From assembly GCA_013360295.1 (NCBI GenBank), contig JABWCL010000001.1, positions 1 through 64,000 on the forward strand: a DNA stretch of 64,000 nucleotides, in the 5' to 3' direction. This document shows positions 37,441 through 46,772 of the stretch, piece by piece. The position numbers were made by a program, and so were the translations under genes. The notes under the pieces were generated by a model that was given only the letters and a program-made list of their open reading frames with translations, had not been told where the DNA came from and did not search any database. Each line of letters starts with the position of its first letter. The first letter of the stretch is position 1. The DNA comes from Ignavibacteriaceae bacterium (GTDB taxonomy: Bacteria > Bacteroidota > Ignavibacteria > Ignavibacteriales > Ignavibacteriaceae).

Positions 37441-39921
37441 TTAATCTATTTGAATTTTAATTGGTTTTACATTCCAGATATGCTTTGCATATTCCGAAAT
37501 TGATCTGTCACTCGAAAACTTACCGATCCTTGCTACATTAAGAATTGATTTAGTGGTCCATTCATCTTTTCTAAGATATGTCGCGCTAACTTGATCCTGA
37601 GTATTAATGTATGACGGATAATCAGCAAATAAGCAATAATAATCAGTATTCAGCAGGTTATCTACGATCGGTTTAAATATTCCTGGCTCAAGCCGGTTAA
37701 AGTAATTATTACTGATCATATCAATGACTCTTTTTAGGGACTGGTTCCCTTCGTAATACTCTCTAGGATTATACCCTGATGCTTTCAGTTTAATTACTTC
37801 ATCTGCCAGCAGGCCAAAGATAAAAATGTTATCGTCACCTACTTCTTCTCTGATCTCAATATTCGCTCCATCCATTGTGCCTATTGTCAGAGCTCCATTC
37901 AGAGCGAACTTCATATTCCCTGTGCCGGACGCTTCGAGGCCGGCCGTTGAGATCTGTTCCGAAAGATCCGAAGCGGGGATTATTTTTTCCGCGAGAGATA
38001 CCGAGTAATTCTTGAGGAACACAAGTTTCAGTTTATCGCCGACATCAGGATCGTTGTTAATAATTTCAGCGACGCAGTTAATTAGTTTAATGATCAATTT
38101 TGCCATGTGATATGCAGGTGCGGCCTTGCCGGCAAAAATTACTGTGCGGGGGACAAATTCCGCGTCCGGGTTATCCTTTATCCGGTTGTATAAAGTTATC
38201 ACATGCAGCACATTCAGAAGCTGGCGTTTATACTCATGGAATCTCTTGACCTGAACATCAAAAATTGATTCGGGGTTAATTATCACATAGTGCTCTTTCT
38301 GAATGTAATCTATTAATTGAAGTTTATTACTCCATTTTACTCCGCGCCAGTTCTCAAGGAATGCTGAATCTTTGACCGCTTTTTCAAGTTTTTTAAGATC
38401 CGCAAGATTTTTTACCCATTTATCACCAATCCTGTCCGTGATCATATTCGCCAGAAATGGATTAGCCGCTTTGAGCCATCTTCTCGGTGTTATTCCATTA
38501 GTAACATTGACAAATTTTTCCGGGCAGAATTTATAAAAATGAGGGAAGATATGATCTTTCAATATCTGAGTATGCAGAGCGGCAACTCCGTTTACCGCGT
38601 GCGAGCCGATTATCGCCAGGTTAGCCATACGGATCTTCTTCTCACTCCCCTCCCTGATCAGAGAAAGCTTTGAAATGGTCGCATCATCAAAGTTATAATT
38701 AAGCCTCAGCTCATCCAGGAAGCGCTGGTTTATCTCATAAATTATCTGAAGGTGCCTTGGTAAAAGCTCGTCCATCAGATCCACCGGCCACTCTTCAAGT
38801 GCTTCTGGAACAACAGTATGATTTGTGTAAGCAAATGTATTCACTGTAATCTTCCAGGCTTCATCCCAGCCAAGTTTCTCCTGATCCATCAGGATCCGCA
38901 TCAGTTCGGGGATCGCTATTACAGGGTGAGTATCATTCAACTGTATCGCGGTTTTTTCCGCAAAGAATTTATAATCCCTGTGGTTAATCTGGAACTTACG
39001 AATTATGTCCTGGAGTGAGGCTGAAACAAAGAAATACTGTTGTTTTAGTCTCAGATACTTTCCTTCTGTATAAGTATCATTCGGGTATAATACTTTTGAA
39101 ATGTTCTCAGATAAGTTTTTATTTTCAACAGCCGCGAGATAGTTTCCACTGTTAAAGTCCTTGAAACTGAATTCCTGGGTTGCCTTCGCCTGCCATAGAC
39201 GAAGGTTATTGACCGTATTATTATCATACCCCGGGACAGGTACGTCGTATGCTACTGCCAACACATCCTCCGTGTCTACCCAGTCAAAATGCCATTTACC
39301 TGTATCATCCTGGTAAGAGTGAACGGTACCAAAAAATTTAACTTTATAACTTAAATCACGTCTGAAAATTTCCCACGGATTACCGTATGAAAGCCAGTTA
39401 TCAGGTTGTTCCATCTGGTTCCCGTTCTCGATCTCCTGCCTGAAGATTCCGTATTCATACCTGATACCGTATCCGTAAGCAGGCAGTTCAAGTGTGGCCA
39501 TAGAATCAAGATAACACGCTGCCAGTCTGCCGAGGCCTCCATTCCCTAGAGCCATATCGTGCTCTTCTTCTATAATGTCTTCAAGGATTACTTTATCCTT
39601 CTTTAAGATCTCCCGGCATTCATCGTAATAGTTCATGTTGATCAGCGCGTTGCTCAGGAGTCTGCCGACGAGAAATTCCAGAGATAAATAATAAACTCTT
39701 TTTACGTCATTTGTTTTGTGGACATGCTGAGTTCTCAGCCATTTCCTCACCAGTCTGTCCCTCACGGACATGGAAAGAGAATAGTACATATCCTCCGGTT
39801 TTACAGTATTCTTATCCTTAACAAGGATAAATTCAAGGTGTTCCGCGAATTGATTCGACAGAGAATAGCTTTCAAGTGTTTCTCTGTCAGTAAAAAAAAT
39901 GGAAGACTCCTTATCTAACAT
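37441..39921 (-). CDS. glgP: glycogen/alpha-glucan phosphorylase
   Basis: The enzyme releases glucose 1-phosphate from glycogen. The PLP-binding lysine is in GTGNMKFALNG and the family core (EFLVGRLLSNALINM, NGGLGRLAACYLDSMA, AIQLNDTHPVIAIPELMR) is intact. I choose the ATG at 39921 (MLDKESS; 826 residues), preceded by AGGAAGGA at ideal spacing. An ATG 21 bases earlier would bury this ribosome-binding site in the coding region. Confidence 0.96.
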   Translation of the reverse strand: MLDKESSIFFTDRETLESYSLSNQFAEHLEFILVKDKNTVKPEDMYYSLSMSVRDRLVRKWLRTQHVHKTNDVKRVYYLSLEFLVGRLLSNALINMNYYDECREILKKDKVILEDIIEEEHDMALGNGGLGRLAACYLDSMATLELPAYGYGIRYEYGIFRQEIENGNQMEQPDNWLSYGNPWEIFRRDLSYKVKFFGTVHSYQDDTGKWHFDWVDTEDVLAVAYDVPVPGYDNNTVNNLRLWQAKATQEFSFKDFNSGNYLAAVENKNLSENISKVLYPNDTYTEGKYLRLKQQYFFVSASLQDIIRKFQINHRDYKFFAEKTAIQLNDTHPVIAIPELMRILMDQEKLGWDEAWKITVNTFAYTNHTVVPEALEEWPVDLMDELLPRHLQIIYEINQRFLDELRLNYNFDDATISKLSLIREGSEKKIRMANLAIIGSHAVNGVAALHTQILKDHIFPHFYKFCPEKFVNVTNGITPRRWLKAANPFLANMITDRIGDKWVKNLADLKKLEKAVKDSAFLENWRGVKWSNKLQLIDYIQKEHYVIINPESIFDVQVKRFHEYKRQLLNVLHVITLYNRIKDNPDAEFVPRTVIFAGKAAPAYHMAKLIIKLINCVAEIINNDPDVGDKLKLVFLKNYSVSLAEKIIPASDLSEQISTAGLEASGTGNMKFALNGALTIGTMDGANIEIREEVGDDNIFIFGLLADEVIKLKASGYNPREYYEGNQSLKRVIDMISNNYFNRLEPGIFKPIVDNLLNTDYYCLFADYPSYINTQDQVSATYLRKDEWTTKSILNVARIGKFSSDRSISEYAKHIWNVKPIKIQID

Positions 39922-39961
39922 ATTAGTTCCTTCCTGATGCATGTTAAAATTTTAAAGTTGT

Positions 39962-40516
39962 TTATTCACCGAACGTAAAATCACGGGCAATATCCTTAAA
40001 CCGTGTCCCAAGCAGATCTTTGTCTGATAGGACCGGCGACTCGCAATTCCAGGGGATGGCTAAATCCGCGTCATTGTAAAGTATTGTTCGTTCTGATGAA
40101 TTATTATAAAGTTTAGTGCACTTATAATTGAAGACAGCGACATCTGTTAAAACTAAAAACCCGTGAGCGAATCCGGGCGGTATCCACAATTGGCGATGAT
40201 TCGACTCAGATAAATTGGTGATATAGTGTTTGCCGTATGTCGGAGAGCCATAGCGAATATCCAGCGCCACATCTAAAACTTCACCCTGTACAACCTGGCA
40301 GAGTTTGCCCTGTGAATACGGCTGAATCTGATAATGCATTCCGCGTATGGTATTCTTCACCGAACGGGAAAGATTATCCTGAACAAAAGAACATTCAATC
40401 CCGATCTCCGCATACTTTTCAACCTGGAAAGTTTCAAAAAAATATCCTCTTGAGTCGGTGAAGACCCTCGGCTCGATAAGAATAACTCCATTGAGCGCTC
40501 TTTCTATCACTTTCAT
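39962..40516 (-). CDS. rfbC: dTDP-4-dehydrorhamnose 3,5-epimerase
   Basis: The cupin-fold enzyme of dTDP-rhamnose synthesis. The catalytic histidine is in RGMHYQ and the tyrosine in NYKCTKLYN. The chosen ATG at 40516 gives 184 residues and follows AAGGAGG at seven bases; a TTG at 40522 in frame is too close to that site. Only rfbA accompanies it; rfbB and rfbD are not in the window. Confidence 0.94.
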   Translation of the reverse strand: MKVIERALNGVILIEPRVFTDSRGYFFETFQVEKYAEIGIECSFVQDNLSRSVKNTIRGMHYQIQPYSQGKLCQVVQGEVLDVALDIRYGSPTYGKHYITNLSESNHRQLWIPPGFAHGFLVLTDVAVFNYKCTKLYNNSSERTILYNDADLAIPWNCESPVLSDKDLLGTRFKDIARDFTFGE

Positions 40517-40546
40517 ATACAATCCTCCTTACGTAAAAACAATAGA

Positions 40547-41413
40547 TTATTCGGATTCATGTATCTTCTCCAGGTAGAGCCGGTACATACTTTTGGGTAT
40601 TCCGTCAATAACTCTCTGAAACTGTGCTTTATCAATAAATTTCATCTTATAAGCAATTTCCTCAATACAGGCTATCTTCAGACCCTGCCTCTCTTCAATT
40701 ACTCCAAAGAAGTTTGAAGCCTGCAATAATGCCTCAGGCGTTCCCGTATCCAGCCAAGCTACTCCGCGCCCTATTTTTTCAACTCTCAGTTCCCGGAGCG
40801 CCAGATAGGCATTGTTGACATCTGTAATTTCCAATTCTCCGCGTGGAGATGGTTTTAAGTTTTTTGAGATTTCGATAACTTTATTGTCGTAAACGTACAA
40901 GCCGGGAACCGCAAAATTAGACCTCGGTTTCTTTGGTTTTTCTTCGATAGATAACACTTCTCCCTTCTCATTAAACTCCACTATACCGTATCGTTCCGGA
41001 TCGTTTACCTGATAGCCAAAAATTGTTGCGCCGTTATTGCTGTTTTCAAGGGCTTTGTATAAAAAGTCCAGATAACCATAGAAGATGTTATCCCCGAGTA
41101 TCAGGGTAACAGAATCCTTCCCGATAAAATTCTCTCCCAGAATAAAAGCCTCCGCAATACCGTTGGGAGCAGCCTGAAGGGCATACTCAATATTGAGTCC
41201 GAGTTCATTCCCGTTTCCAAAAAGCCTCTTATAGTGAGGGATTGTTTCTTCGTTAGAAATAATTAATATCTCTTTAATCCCGCCCAACATAAGAACAGAA
41301 AGAGGGTAATAAATCAATGGCTTATCGTAAATGATCGTCAGCTGTTTACTGTAGATCTTGGTCAATGGATACAAGCGGGAACCTGATCCGCCGGCGAGTA
41401 TGATACCTTTCAT
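40547..41413 (-). CDS. rfbA: glucose-1-phosphate thymidylyltransferase
   Basis: The nucleotidyltransferase makes dTDP-glucose from glucose 1-phosphate and dTTP. The signature MKGIILAGGSGSRLYPLTK starts at the ATG at 41413 (288 residues, usual length). A longer frame from 41458 overlaps galE and adds nothing conserved. LGDNIFYG and the EEKPKKPRSN motif confirm the family. glgP in the same unit would supply its sugar phosphate. Confidence 0.95.
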   Translation of the reverse strand: MKGIILAGGSGSRLYPLTKIYSKQLTIIYDKPLIYYPLSVLMLGGIKEILIISNEETIPHYKRLFGNGNELGLNIEYALQAAPNGIAEAFILGENFIGKDSVTLILGDNIFYGYLDFLYKALENSNNGATIFGYQVNDPERYGIVEFNEKGEVLSIEEKPKKPRSNFAVPGLYVYDNKVIEISKNLKPSPRGELEITDVNNAYLALRELRVEKIGRGVAWLDTGTPEALLQASNFFGVIEERQGLKIACIEEIAYKMKFIDKAQFQRVIDGIPKSMYRLYLEKIHESE

Positions 41414-41433
41414 ATATTCAGTTCCATTATATT

Positions 41434-42408
41434 TTAGTAACGAGGATTGAGATGCCACTTCCAGGCGCTCTCAATAGTTTGTTCAATTCCAAATTTTGGG
41501 ATCCATCCAAGGACAGTCCGAGCTTTGTGGTTGTCTGCAACAAGTATTGCGGGATCCCCGGCTCTCCTCTCCCCAATCTTATAGTTAATTTTCTTCCCTG
41601 TTATCTCACCGCACTTTCTTATGACCTCCAAAACAGAATTGCCATAACCTGTACCCAGGTTGATTATTGTGGAATCCTTTCCTTCGACGAGGTAGTTGAG
41701 GGCTCTTAGATGTGCGTCAGCAAGATCAAGTATATGAATATAATCCCGAATGCAGGTCCCGTCATCAGTCGGGTAATCATCTCCGTAAATTGTAACACTT
41801 TCTCGTTTCCCGAGTGCAGTATTGAGAATGATAGGGATGAGATGAGGTTCCGGATGATGGCTTTCTCCGATATCGCCGTCAAATGAGGCCCCGGCCGCAT
41901 TAAAATACCTCAGGCAAACTGATTTAATACCAAAAGCAGTATCATAATCTCTGAGCACTTGTTCGATCATTAATTTTGTTCTGGCGTATGGATTTAACGG
42001 GTCCGTTTTAAAATCTTCTTTTATCGGCATTTGATCCGGATTGCCGTATAAACTGCAGGTAGATGAAAAAACAAACTTCTTCACTCCGCCCTGCTTAGCT
42101 GCTTCAATAAGATTATAGCTGCCTAACACATTATTTCGATAATAAATATCAGGAGAATCAACAGATTCACCCACATATGCGAATGCGGCGAAATGGACAA
42201 TGGCATCAATTGAATGGCGGGAAAAAAGGTCGGTAAGTGAGGTGAAATCGAGTAAATCAATTTTTTCGAGGGAAACACCATCTGGCACAGATTCGGTATG
42301 TCCTCTGGAAAGGTTATCAAGGACAACTATCCGGTTATCAGTTCTTCTAAGTACTTTTACGAAGTGGGAACCGATGTACCCGGCTCCTCCGGTCACTAAA
42401 ATATTCAT
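41434..42408 (-). CDS. galE: UDP-glucose 4-epimerase
   Basis: A short-chain dehydrogenase-type epimerase interconverting UDP-glucose and UDP-galactose. The NAD site is GGAGYIGSHF and the active-site pair is YARTK, with SSTCSLYG before it. I use the ATG at 42408 (324 residues) rather than a GTG three codons earlier. It follows the STAS gene by 17 bases. Confidence 0.95.
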   Translation of the reverse strand: MNILVTGGAGYIGSHFVKVLRRTDNRIVVLDNLSRGHTESVPDGVSLEKIDLLDFTSLTDLFSRHSIDAIVHFAAFAYVGESVDSPDIYYRNNVLGSYNLIEAAKQGGVKKFVFSSTCSLYGNPDQMPIKEDFKTDPLNPYARTKLMIEQVLRDYDTAFGIKSVCLRYFNAAGASFDGDIGESHHPEPHLIPIILNTALGKRESVTIYGDDYPTDDGTCIRDYIHILDLADAHLRALNYLVEGKDSTIINLGTGYGNSVLEVIRKCGEITGKKINYKIGERRAGDPAILVADNHKARTVLGWIPKFGIEQTIESAWKWHLNPRY

Positions 42409-42425
42409 ATTGTTCACAATTACTG

Positions 42426-42776
42426 TTATTTCGAATTCTGGGTAAACGCAAGAATTGCTTCAGTCCTGTCGGAAAATATTTCAAAAACTTCATTCAGATG
42501 CATTAGCTTAAAAACAGGGTATACATTTTTATCGAGGTTATAAATCTTAATTTCACCTCCGTTAGCGCGCACCCTTTTTAAACCGGACACAATTGCGCCA
42601 AGGAAAAAACTGTCTATAAAGAAGACTCCGGAACAATCCAGAAGAATCTTGCGGACACCTTTTTCATCAGCTAGAGTATTGATTAGGTCCTTAAATTCGT
42701 GTGCAATATCAGCGGTTGCTCTCTTCATTCCGAAAGTTACAACACTGACGTCATCTACCTGAGATACCTGAAACAT
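42426..42776 (-). CDS. STAS domain protein (anti-sigma factor antagonist-like)
   Basis: The 116-residue protein is a single STAS domain like SpoIIAA or BtrV. The phosphorylatable serine is Ser56 in GVFFIDSFFLGAIVSGL. Such proteins bind or release a partner kinase/anti-sigma factor according to their phosphorylation. No cognate RsbW-type kinase or PP2C phosphatase lies nearby. It is the first gene of the galE-rfbA-rfbC-glgP-ugd unit, with a strong AAGGAG before its ATG. Confidence 0.88.
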   Translation of the reverse strand: MFQVSQVDDVSVVTFGMKRATADIAHEFKDLINTLADEKGVRKILLDCSGVFFIDSFFLGAIVSGLKRVRANGGEIKIYNLDKNVYPVFKLMHLNEVFEIFSDRTEAILAFTQNSK

Positions 42777-42804
42777 CTTGAACTCCTTAAGAGGAACTCC
42801 TCTT
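42777..42804 (-). promoter_or_regulatory. leader hairpin and repeated ribosome-binding segment before the STAS gene
   Basis: On the minus strand a seven-base perfect stem (AAGAGGA / TCCTCTT, 42804-42789) sits directly against the AAGGAG ribosome-binding site. The segment AGGAGTTC occurs twice, once in the stem and once at the working site. This could tune ribosome access, or simply be a small duplication. Confidence 0.4.
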
Positions 42805-42869
42805 GAAATATCTCTAAAACAATTGTACAGTGATCGAAATTTAGTGAAAGTTTATGTAGATAAAAAGAA

Positions 42870-42902
42870 AAAACCTCTTTTATTTTAAATAAAAGAGGTT
42901 TT
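42870..42902 (-). terminator. terminator of the ferritin gene
   Basis: AAAACCTCTTTT at 42870-42881 pairs with AAAAGAGGTTTT at 42891-42902, and extends further as an A/T palindrome. A T-run follows on the minus strand. Confidence 0.85.
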
Positions 42903-42921
42903 ACAAATACATTGGAATGAC

Positions 42922-43428
42922 TTAGGCTTCTTCAGTCTCCGGGGCACGTTGTCCAAGTTCCCTGTCCATCATAAAAAGACCTGCCTTATAATCTCCAATC
43001 ATTTTAACATCTTCGAGAATTTTTAAGGCGGTCGCCTCTTCTTCCACCTGTTCATTTACAAACCACTGGAGGAAGGTATGAGTTGCGTAGTCTTTTTCGC
43101 CGAGACTCAGGTCAACTATGTCGTTTATTGAACCGGAAATCATCTTTTCGTGCTCGTATGTATCTTCAAATACTGAAACTACAGATTCCCAATCGATTTT
43201 CGGGTCCGCAATCTGCTGGAGTACAACCCGACCGCCCTTCTGGTTTACATAATTCAGGATTTTCATTGCATGCTGGTATTCTTCCTGTGACTGCAGTCTC
43301 ATCCAGCCGGCAAAACCAGATAGGTTAATGCTCTCAAAATAGTTACCCATCGAGAGGTATAAATACGATGAAAATAATTCTTTATTTATTTGCTCATTCA
43401 GAGCCTTTTCAATATTACTCTTTAACAT
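42922..43428 (-). CDS. ftnA: ferritin
   Basis: The 168-residue four-helix iron-storage protein carries the ferroxidase residues in NEQINKELFSSYLY, SQEEYQHAMKI and NEQVEEEAT. Length and start (MLKSNIEKALNEQINKE) match bacterial nonheme ferritins; there is no heme-binding methionine context of bacterioferritin. A promoter-like pair precedes it and a strong terminator follows, so it is a single-gene unit. Confidence 0.95.
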   Translation of the reverse strand: MLKSNIEKALNEQINKELFSSYLYLSMGNYFESINLSGFAGWMRLQSQEEYQHAMKILNYVNQKGGRVVLQQIADPKIDWESVVSVFEDTYEHEKMISGSINDIVDLSLGEKDYATHTFLQWFVNEQVEEEATALKILEDVKMIGDYKAGLFMMDRELGQRAPETEEA

Positions 43429-43459
43429 ATTATTGTCCTTAATTTATTATTTTTGTGTG

Positions 43460-43491
43460 CAAAGCTAATAAATTATTAATTATACGTCAAT
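43460..43491 (-). promoter_or_regulatory. Bacteroidetes-like promoter candidate for ferritin
   Basis: On the minus strand ATTG (43491-43488) and TAGCTTTG (43467-43460) are 20 bases apart; the second box is an exact TAnnTTTG. No Fur-like palindrome is evident beside it. Confidence 0.45.
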
Positions 43492-43580
43492 ATAGAAATT
43501 TGAAAGCGGAGTATCCGGGTAATTACCTAACCTGAAATTCCAGAATCTATTATATTCCTCAAAAAAACGGTCCGATTGTT

Positions 43581-44582
43581 ATGCGTTTAATACATAAATA
43601 TATTTTTTTTATTCTCTTATTACCCCTTTTGATCGCGGGATGCGAGTTAGCGCCGCCTGAACCTGTATCTGTCCCGGTATTGGATGCCGGCATTTATGTT
43701 ACCTCGTCTATTCCCGGGGCTCTTATCTCGATCGATGGGATTTCTCAGATGAAGTATACACCTGATACGGTATTCACCACAAGCGGCACACACGTTATAT
43801 CCATTACCAAGGAGGGTTATCAGACAACAGCCATAAACATTACCGCGATTTCTGACTCTGTGATTAATGTGAATGCAGACCTCGTTGTCGCTATTCCAAA
43901 AATCGTGCTTCTTGAGGATTTTGCTAACGTCAGTTGTGTGCCTTGCGTGGCATCGAACCTAATCATTAAATCCCTTAAAACTTACACTTATGACGAAACT
44001 AAGCTTGTCGTACTGAAGTTTCCGACGAATTTCCCCTCGCCAAATGATCCGTTTTATCTGGCCGCACAGGTTTACTGCAACGCACGGATAACATACTATA
44101 ATGTGCTGTTCGCGCCTACAACCATACTTGATGGAATCCTGAAGCCGGTTTCTTCGGATTCAATAAAAGTTAAGGCAGCCATAGAACAGAGATTGGCAGA
44201 AATTCCGAAATTTCAGGTTTCTGTTACCGATACAATCACCGGCGGCAATATTAATTACAAGGTCAGAGTCGAATGTCTTGATACAAACGGAATCAGCACG
44301 GCGAATCTTGCCCTGCGATTTGTGGTAATGGAAGAGGAGATAATCTTCAGCACCCCCCCCGGATCTAACGGTGAAACTCATTTCTATGATGTTGTCCGGA
44401 CTATGCTGCCGGACCAGAACGGGATTACTATTTCAACGGGTGGAATTACACCAGGTTACAGCCAGGAGTTCAATTTATCAACACCAATAAATTCCATCTG
44501 GCAAATTGAGAAAATCAGGGGAGTCGCCTTTGTTCAGAACAGGTTCACTCGAGAAGTGTACCAGGCGGCTATCGCCCATTAA
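43581..44582 (+). CDS. lipoprotein with PEGA and Omp28-like thioredoxin domains
   Basis: The 333-residue protein has a lipobox (LLIAGC, Cys21). Residues about 36-100 form a PEGA domain (SSIPGALISIDGISQMKYTPD, HVISITKEGYQT), a small surface beta-fold. Residues 108-230 are thioredoxin-like with CVPC and a downstream cis-Pro region (APTTILDGI), as in the Omp28 family of outer-membrane lipoproteins. A thiol role at the outer membrane is plausible. It is followed after 90 bases by the PorV-like gene. Confidence 0.85.
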   Translation: MRLIHKYIFFILLLPLLIAGCELAPPEPVSVPVLDAGIYVTSSIPGALISIDGISQMKYTPDTVFTTSGTHVISITKEGYQTTAINITAISDSVINVNADLVVAIPKIVLLEDFANVSCVPCVASNLIIKSLKTYTYDETKLVVLKFPTNFPSPNDPFYLAAQVYCNARITYYNVLFAPTTILDGILKPVSSDSIKVKAAIEQRLAEIPKFQVSVTDTITGGNINYKVRVECLDTNGISTANLALRFVVMEEEIIFSTPPGSNGETHFYDVVRTMLPDQNGITISTGGITPGYSQEFNLSTPINSIWQIEKIRGVAFVQNRFTREVYQAAIAH

Positions 44583-44672
44583 TATCGGGGTTAAGGGCTT
44601 ATTTTTTGCATTAATAATGATAATGCCTTTAATTATATAACAAAAGTAATTCGATATAATTTTAAGTATTTA

Positions 44673-45710
44673 ATGAGACTACGCAATTATATTTTATCGT
44701 TAGTAATACTAACTTCCTCTTTAATCTCTGCACAAACTGGTGTCGCGAAATATGCCGGCGAATTCATTTCAATCGGTGTCGGCGGTAGGCCTATGGGTAT
44801 GGGCGGTGCATATACCGCGATCGCGAATGATGTCGGCTCAGCATACTACAATCCAGCCGGGTTAGCAAATCTTGATTACCCTCAGATATCATTAATGCAC
44901 GATGAGAGATATGGTGATCTTGTTAATTATAATTACGCCGCTCTTGCAATTCCCTATGGGGCGCAGTACACTTTCGCGGTTAGCGCAATGAGGCTGGGTG
45001 TTGATAAAATCTTCGATACTCGTAACGCGTTAATTGACAGGGTTACAGGACAGGTTATTTATGATATCACTCTCCCTTCCGCGAAAATAGATCCTACCAA
45101 GATAAAGGAATTCAGTAACCAGGACTGGGTAGTTTATCTGAGCGGAGCCAAAAGAGAAAACGAAAAACTTTACTATGGTGCGAATGTCAAGGTGATTTAT
45201 CGGAAAATCGGAGACTTCAGCGCTACAGGAATCGGAGTAGATGTAGGTGCGCTTTACAAACTCGACGACATGTTTACTCTTGGTGCGAATTTACAGGATG
45301 CTACGACAACCCTGGTAGCCTGGAGCACCGGAAGGAACGAACTGATTTCCCCAACTTTAAAATTAGGCGGGGCTTCGAATCTAAGTCTTTGGCTTCTCAA
45401 TATTACTGCGGCTCTGGATTTTGATGTCCGCTTTGAAAACCGCAAATATGCATCTCATTTTAATATGGGTCCTGTCAGTTTTGATCCCCACGCGGGACTG
45501 GAATTGGGATTCAGAAATCTCTTCGCGATAAGAGCCGGTTATAATGATGTCAAACAGTTTACTCTAGGCGCAGGAGTTCACCTTCCAAAGTTGAATATTG
45601 ATTATACCTTTGCAAGGTTCAATATGTCTGAAGACGACAGACTCCCCGATACACATCGTATTTCGCTCATACTCACTCTTGAAGAACCCCGTTTTATGAG
45701 GAAGTATTAA
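44673..45710 (+). CDS. PorV/PorQ family outer-membrane protein
   Basis: The 345-residue barrel has a signal peptide (cut after ISAQ) and the family signature GVGGRPMGMGGAYTAIANDVGSAYYNPAGLA. PorV carries type IX cargo to the surface attachment complex in Bacteroidota; PorQ-type relatives have related roles. Which this is cannot be told, but it fits the sorting-domain proteins nearby. It ends with strand-like sequence and a terminator. Confidence 0.88.
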   Translation: MRLRNYILSLVILTSSLISAQTGVAKYAGEFISIGVGGRPMGMGGAYTAIANDVGSAYYNPAGLANLDYPQISLMHDERYGDLVNYNYAALAIPYGAQYTFAVSAMRLGVDKIFDTRNALIDRVTGQVIYDITLPSAKIDPTKIKEFSNQDWVVYLSGAKRENEKLYYGANVKVIYRKIGDFSATGIGVDVGALYKLDDMFTLGANLQDATTTLVAWSTGRNELISPTLKLGGASNLSLWLLNITAALDFDVRFENRKYASHFNMGPVSFDPHAGLELGFRNLFAIRAGYNDVKQFTLGAGVHLPKLNIDYTFARFNMSEDDRLPDTHRISLILTLEEPRFMRKY

Positions 45711-45727
45711 TAAAACCTTTTAAACTT

Positions 45728-45757
45728 AAAAAGCTCCGTACTCAACCGGAGCTTTTT
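45728..45757. terminator. bidirectional terminator between the PorV-like gene and lepB
   Basis: AAAAAGCTCCG at 45728-45738 pairs with CGGAGCTTTTT at 45747-45757, giving a T-run on both strands. Confidence 0.85.
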
Positions 45758-45782
45758 AGTTTTATAAGATCTGCTGATAGAT

Positions 45783-46772
45783 TTAATGAAGCAGTTTTAG
45801 AATTCTTTCTAACCTCACACTCCCGAGAAGCTTAAATATATTCGTAAAGGGAATATCCCTATCCCATGAAAAAAGTACTATGAAGGCTTCGCCTACAACA
45901 AGATCCCTCGGTACAAATCCCCAGAAACGGCTGTCAAAACTGTCGCTCCTATTATCTCCCATCATGAAATAGTAATCTTTCTTAATTTTGTAGCTTGATA
46001 CTTCTTTGCCCGCAATAAATATCCTCATCCCTCTGACTTCGACGACTTCTTCACCAAATTCCCTGTTAATGATTGTGCGCCATTCTTCAATATTATTAAG
46101 ATTCAGTTCAATGACGTCACCTGCTTTTGGCACTTGCAAAGGACCGTAATTATCCTCATTCCAGGGTCTTCCTTTGGGAAAAATCCTGATATCTTCCTGC
46201 CCTGCTGGAATTGGAGTAGGTATCAGATACTTAATGTATGGCGGTATCCAGAATTCTTTCCCGTTTACGAAAACAACCTTATCGCGGATCTCAACAACAT
46301 CACCCGGCAGTCCGATACACCTTTTAACATAATTCACATTAAGCTCGGTTGGCCTTAACTGATCACGGTCACCTGGATACTCGAATACTACTATATCCCC
46401 GTTTTTAGGTTCCCTGATGGAAGGGAAAGTAAAAAACGGTAATTCAACCTCAGTGAAAGGAATGTATCTCGGAGATGATGACCCAAATACGAATTTATTA
46501 ACCAGAACAAAATCCCCGACAAGGATAGTATCCTCCATCGAACCTGTAGGAATTCTGGTATTCTGAATTATGAATGTTATTATGATTAATGCCGCGATCG
46601 CCGCGAAAAACAACGAGCTGAAAAATTCTTTCAGTTTTTGACCGGGAGTCCGGTTCTTTTCCCTTTCCAGTTCTTCAAAAGATTTGATTCCTATCAGCCT
46701 TTTCAGGAAATGTATAAATTTCTCTTTTGCTGTTGATACATCCTTATTCTGTTCAAGAGTATTATTACTCAC
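45783..46772 (-). CDS. lepB: signal peptidase I
   Basis: The 329-residue membrane protease removes signal peptides from Sec substrates. One membrane helix (about 50-70) precedes the catalytic Ser78 (PTGSMEDT); Lys150 (NYVKRCIGLPGD) is the general base. MMGDNRSDSFDSRFWG is the conserved box. The 5' end overlaps gatB by eight bases. Confidence 0.95.
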   Translation of the reverse strand: MSNNTLEQNKDVSTAKEKFIHFLKRLIGIKSFEELEREKNRTPGQKLKEFFSSLFFAAIAALIIITFIIQNTRIPTGSMEDTILVGDFVLVNKFVFGSSSPRYIPFTEVELPFFTFPSIREPKNGDIVVFEYPGDRDQLRPTELNVNYVKRCIGLPGDVVEIRDKVVFVNGKEFWIPPYIKYLIPTPIPAGQEDIRIFPKGRPWNEDNYGPLQVPKAGDVIELNLNNIEEWRTIINREFGEEVVEVRGMRIFIAGKEVSSYKIKKDYYFMMGDNRSDSFDSRFWGFVPRDLVVGEAFIVLFSWDRDIPFTNIFKLLGSVRLERILKLLH

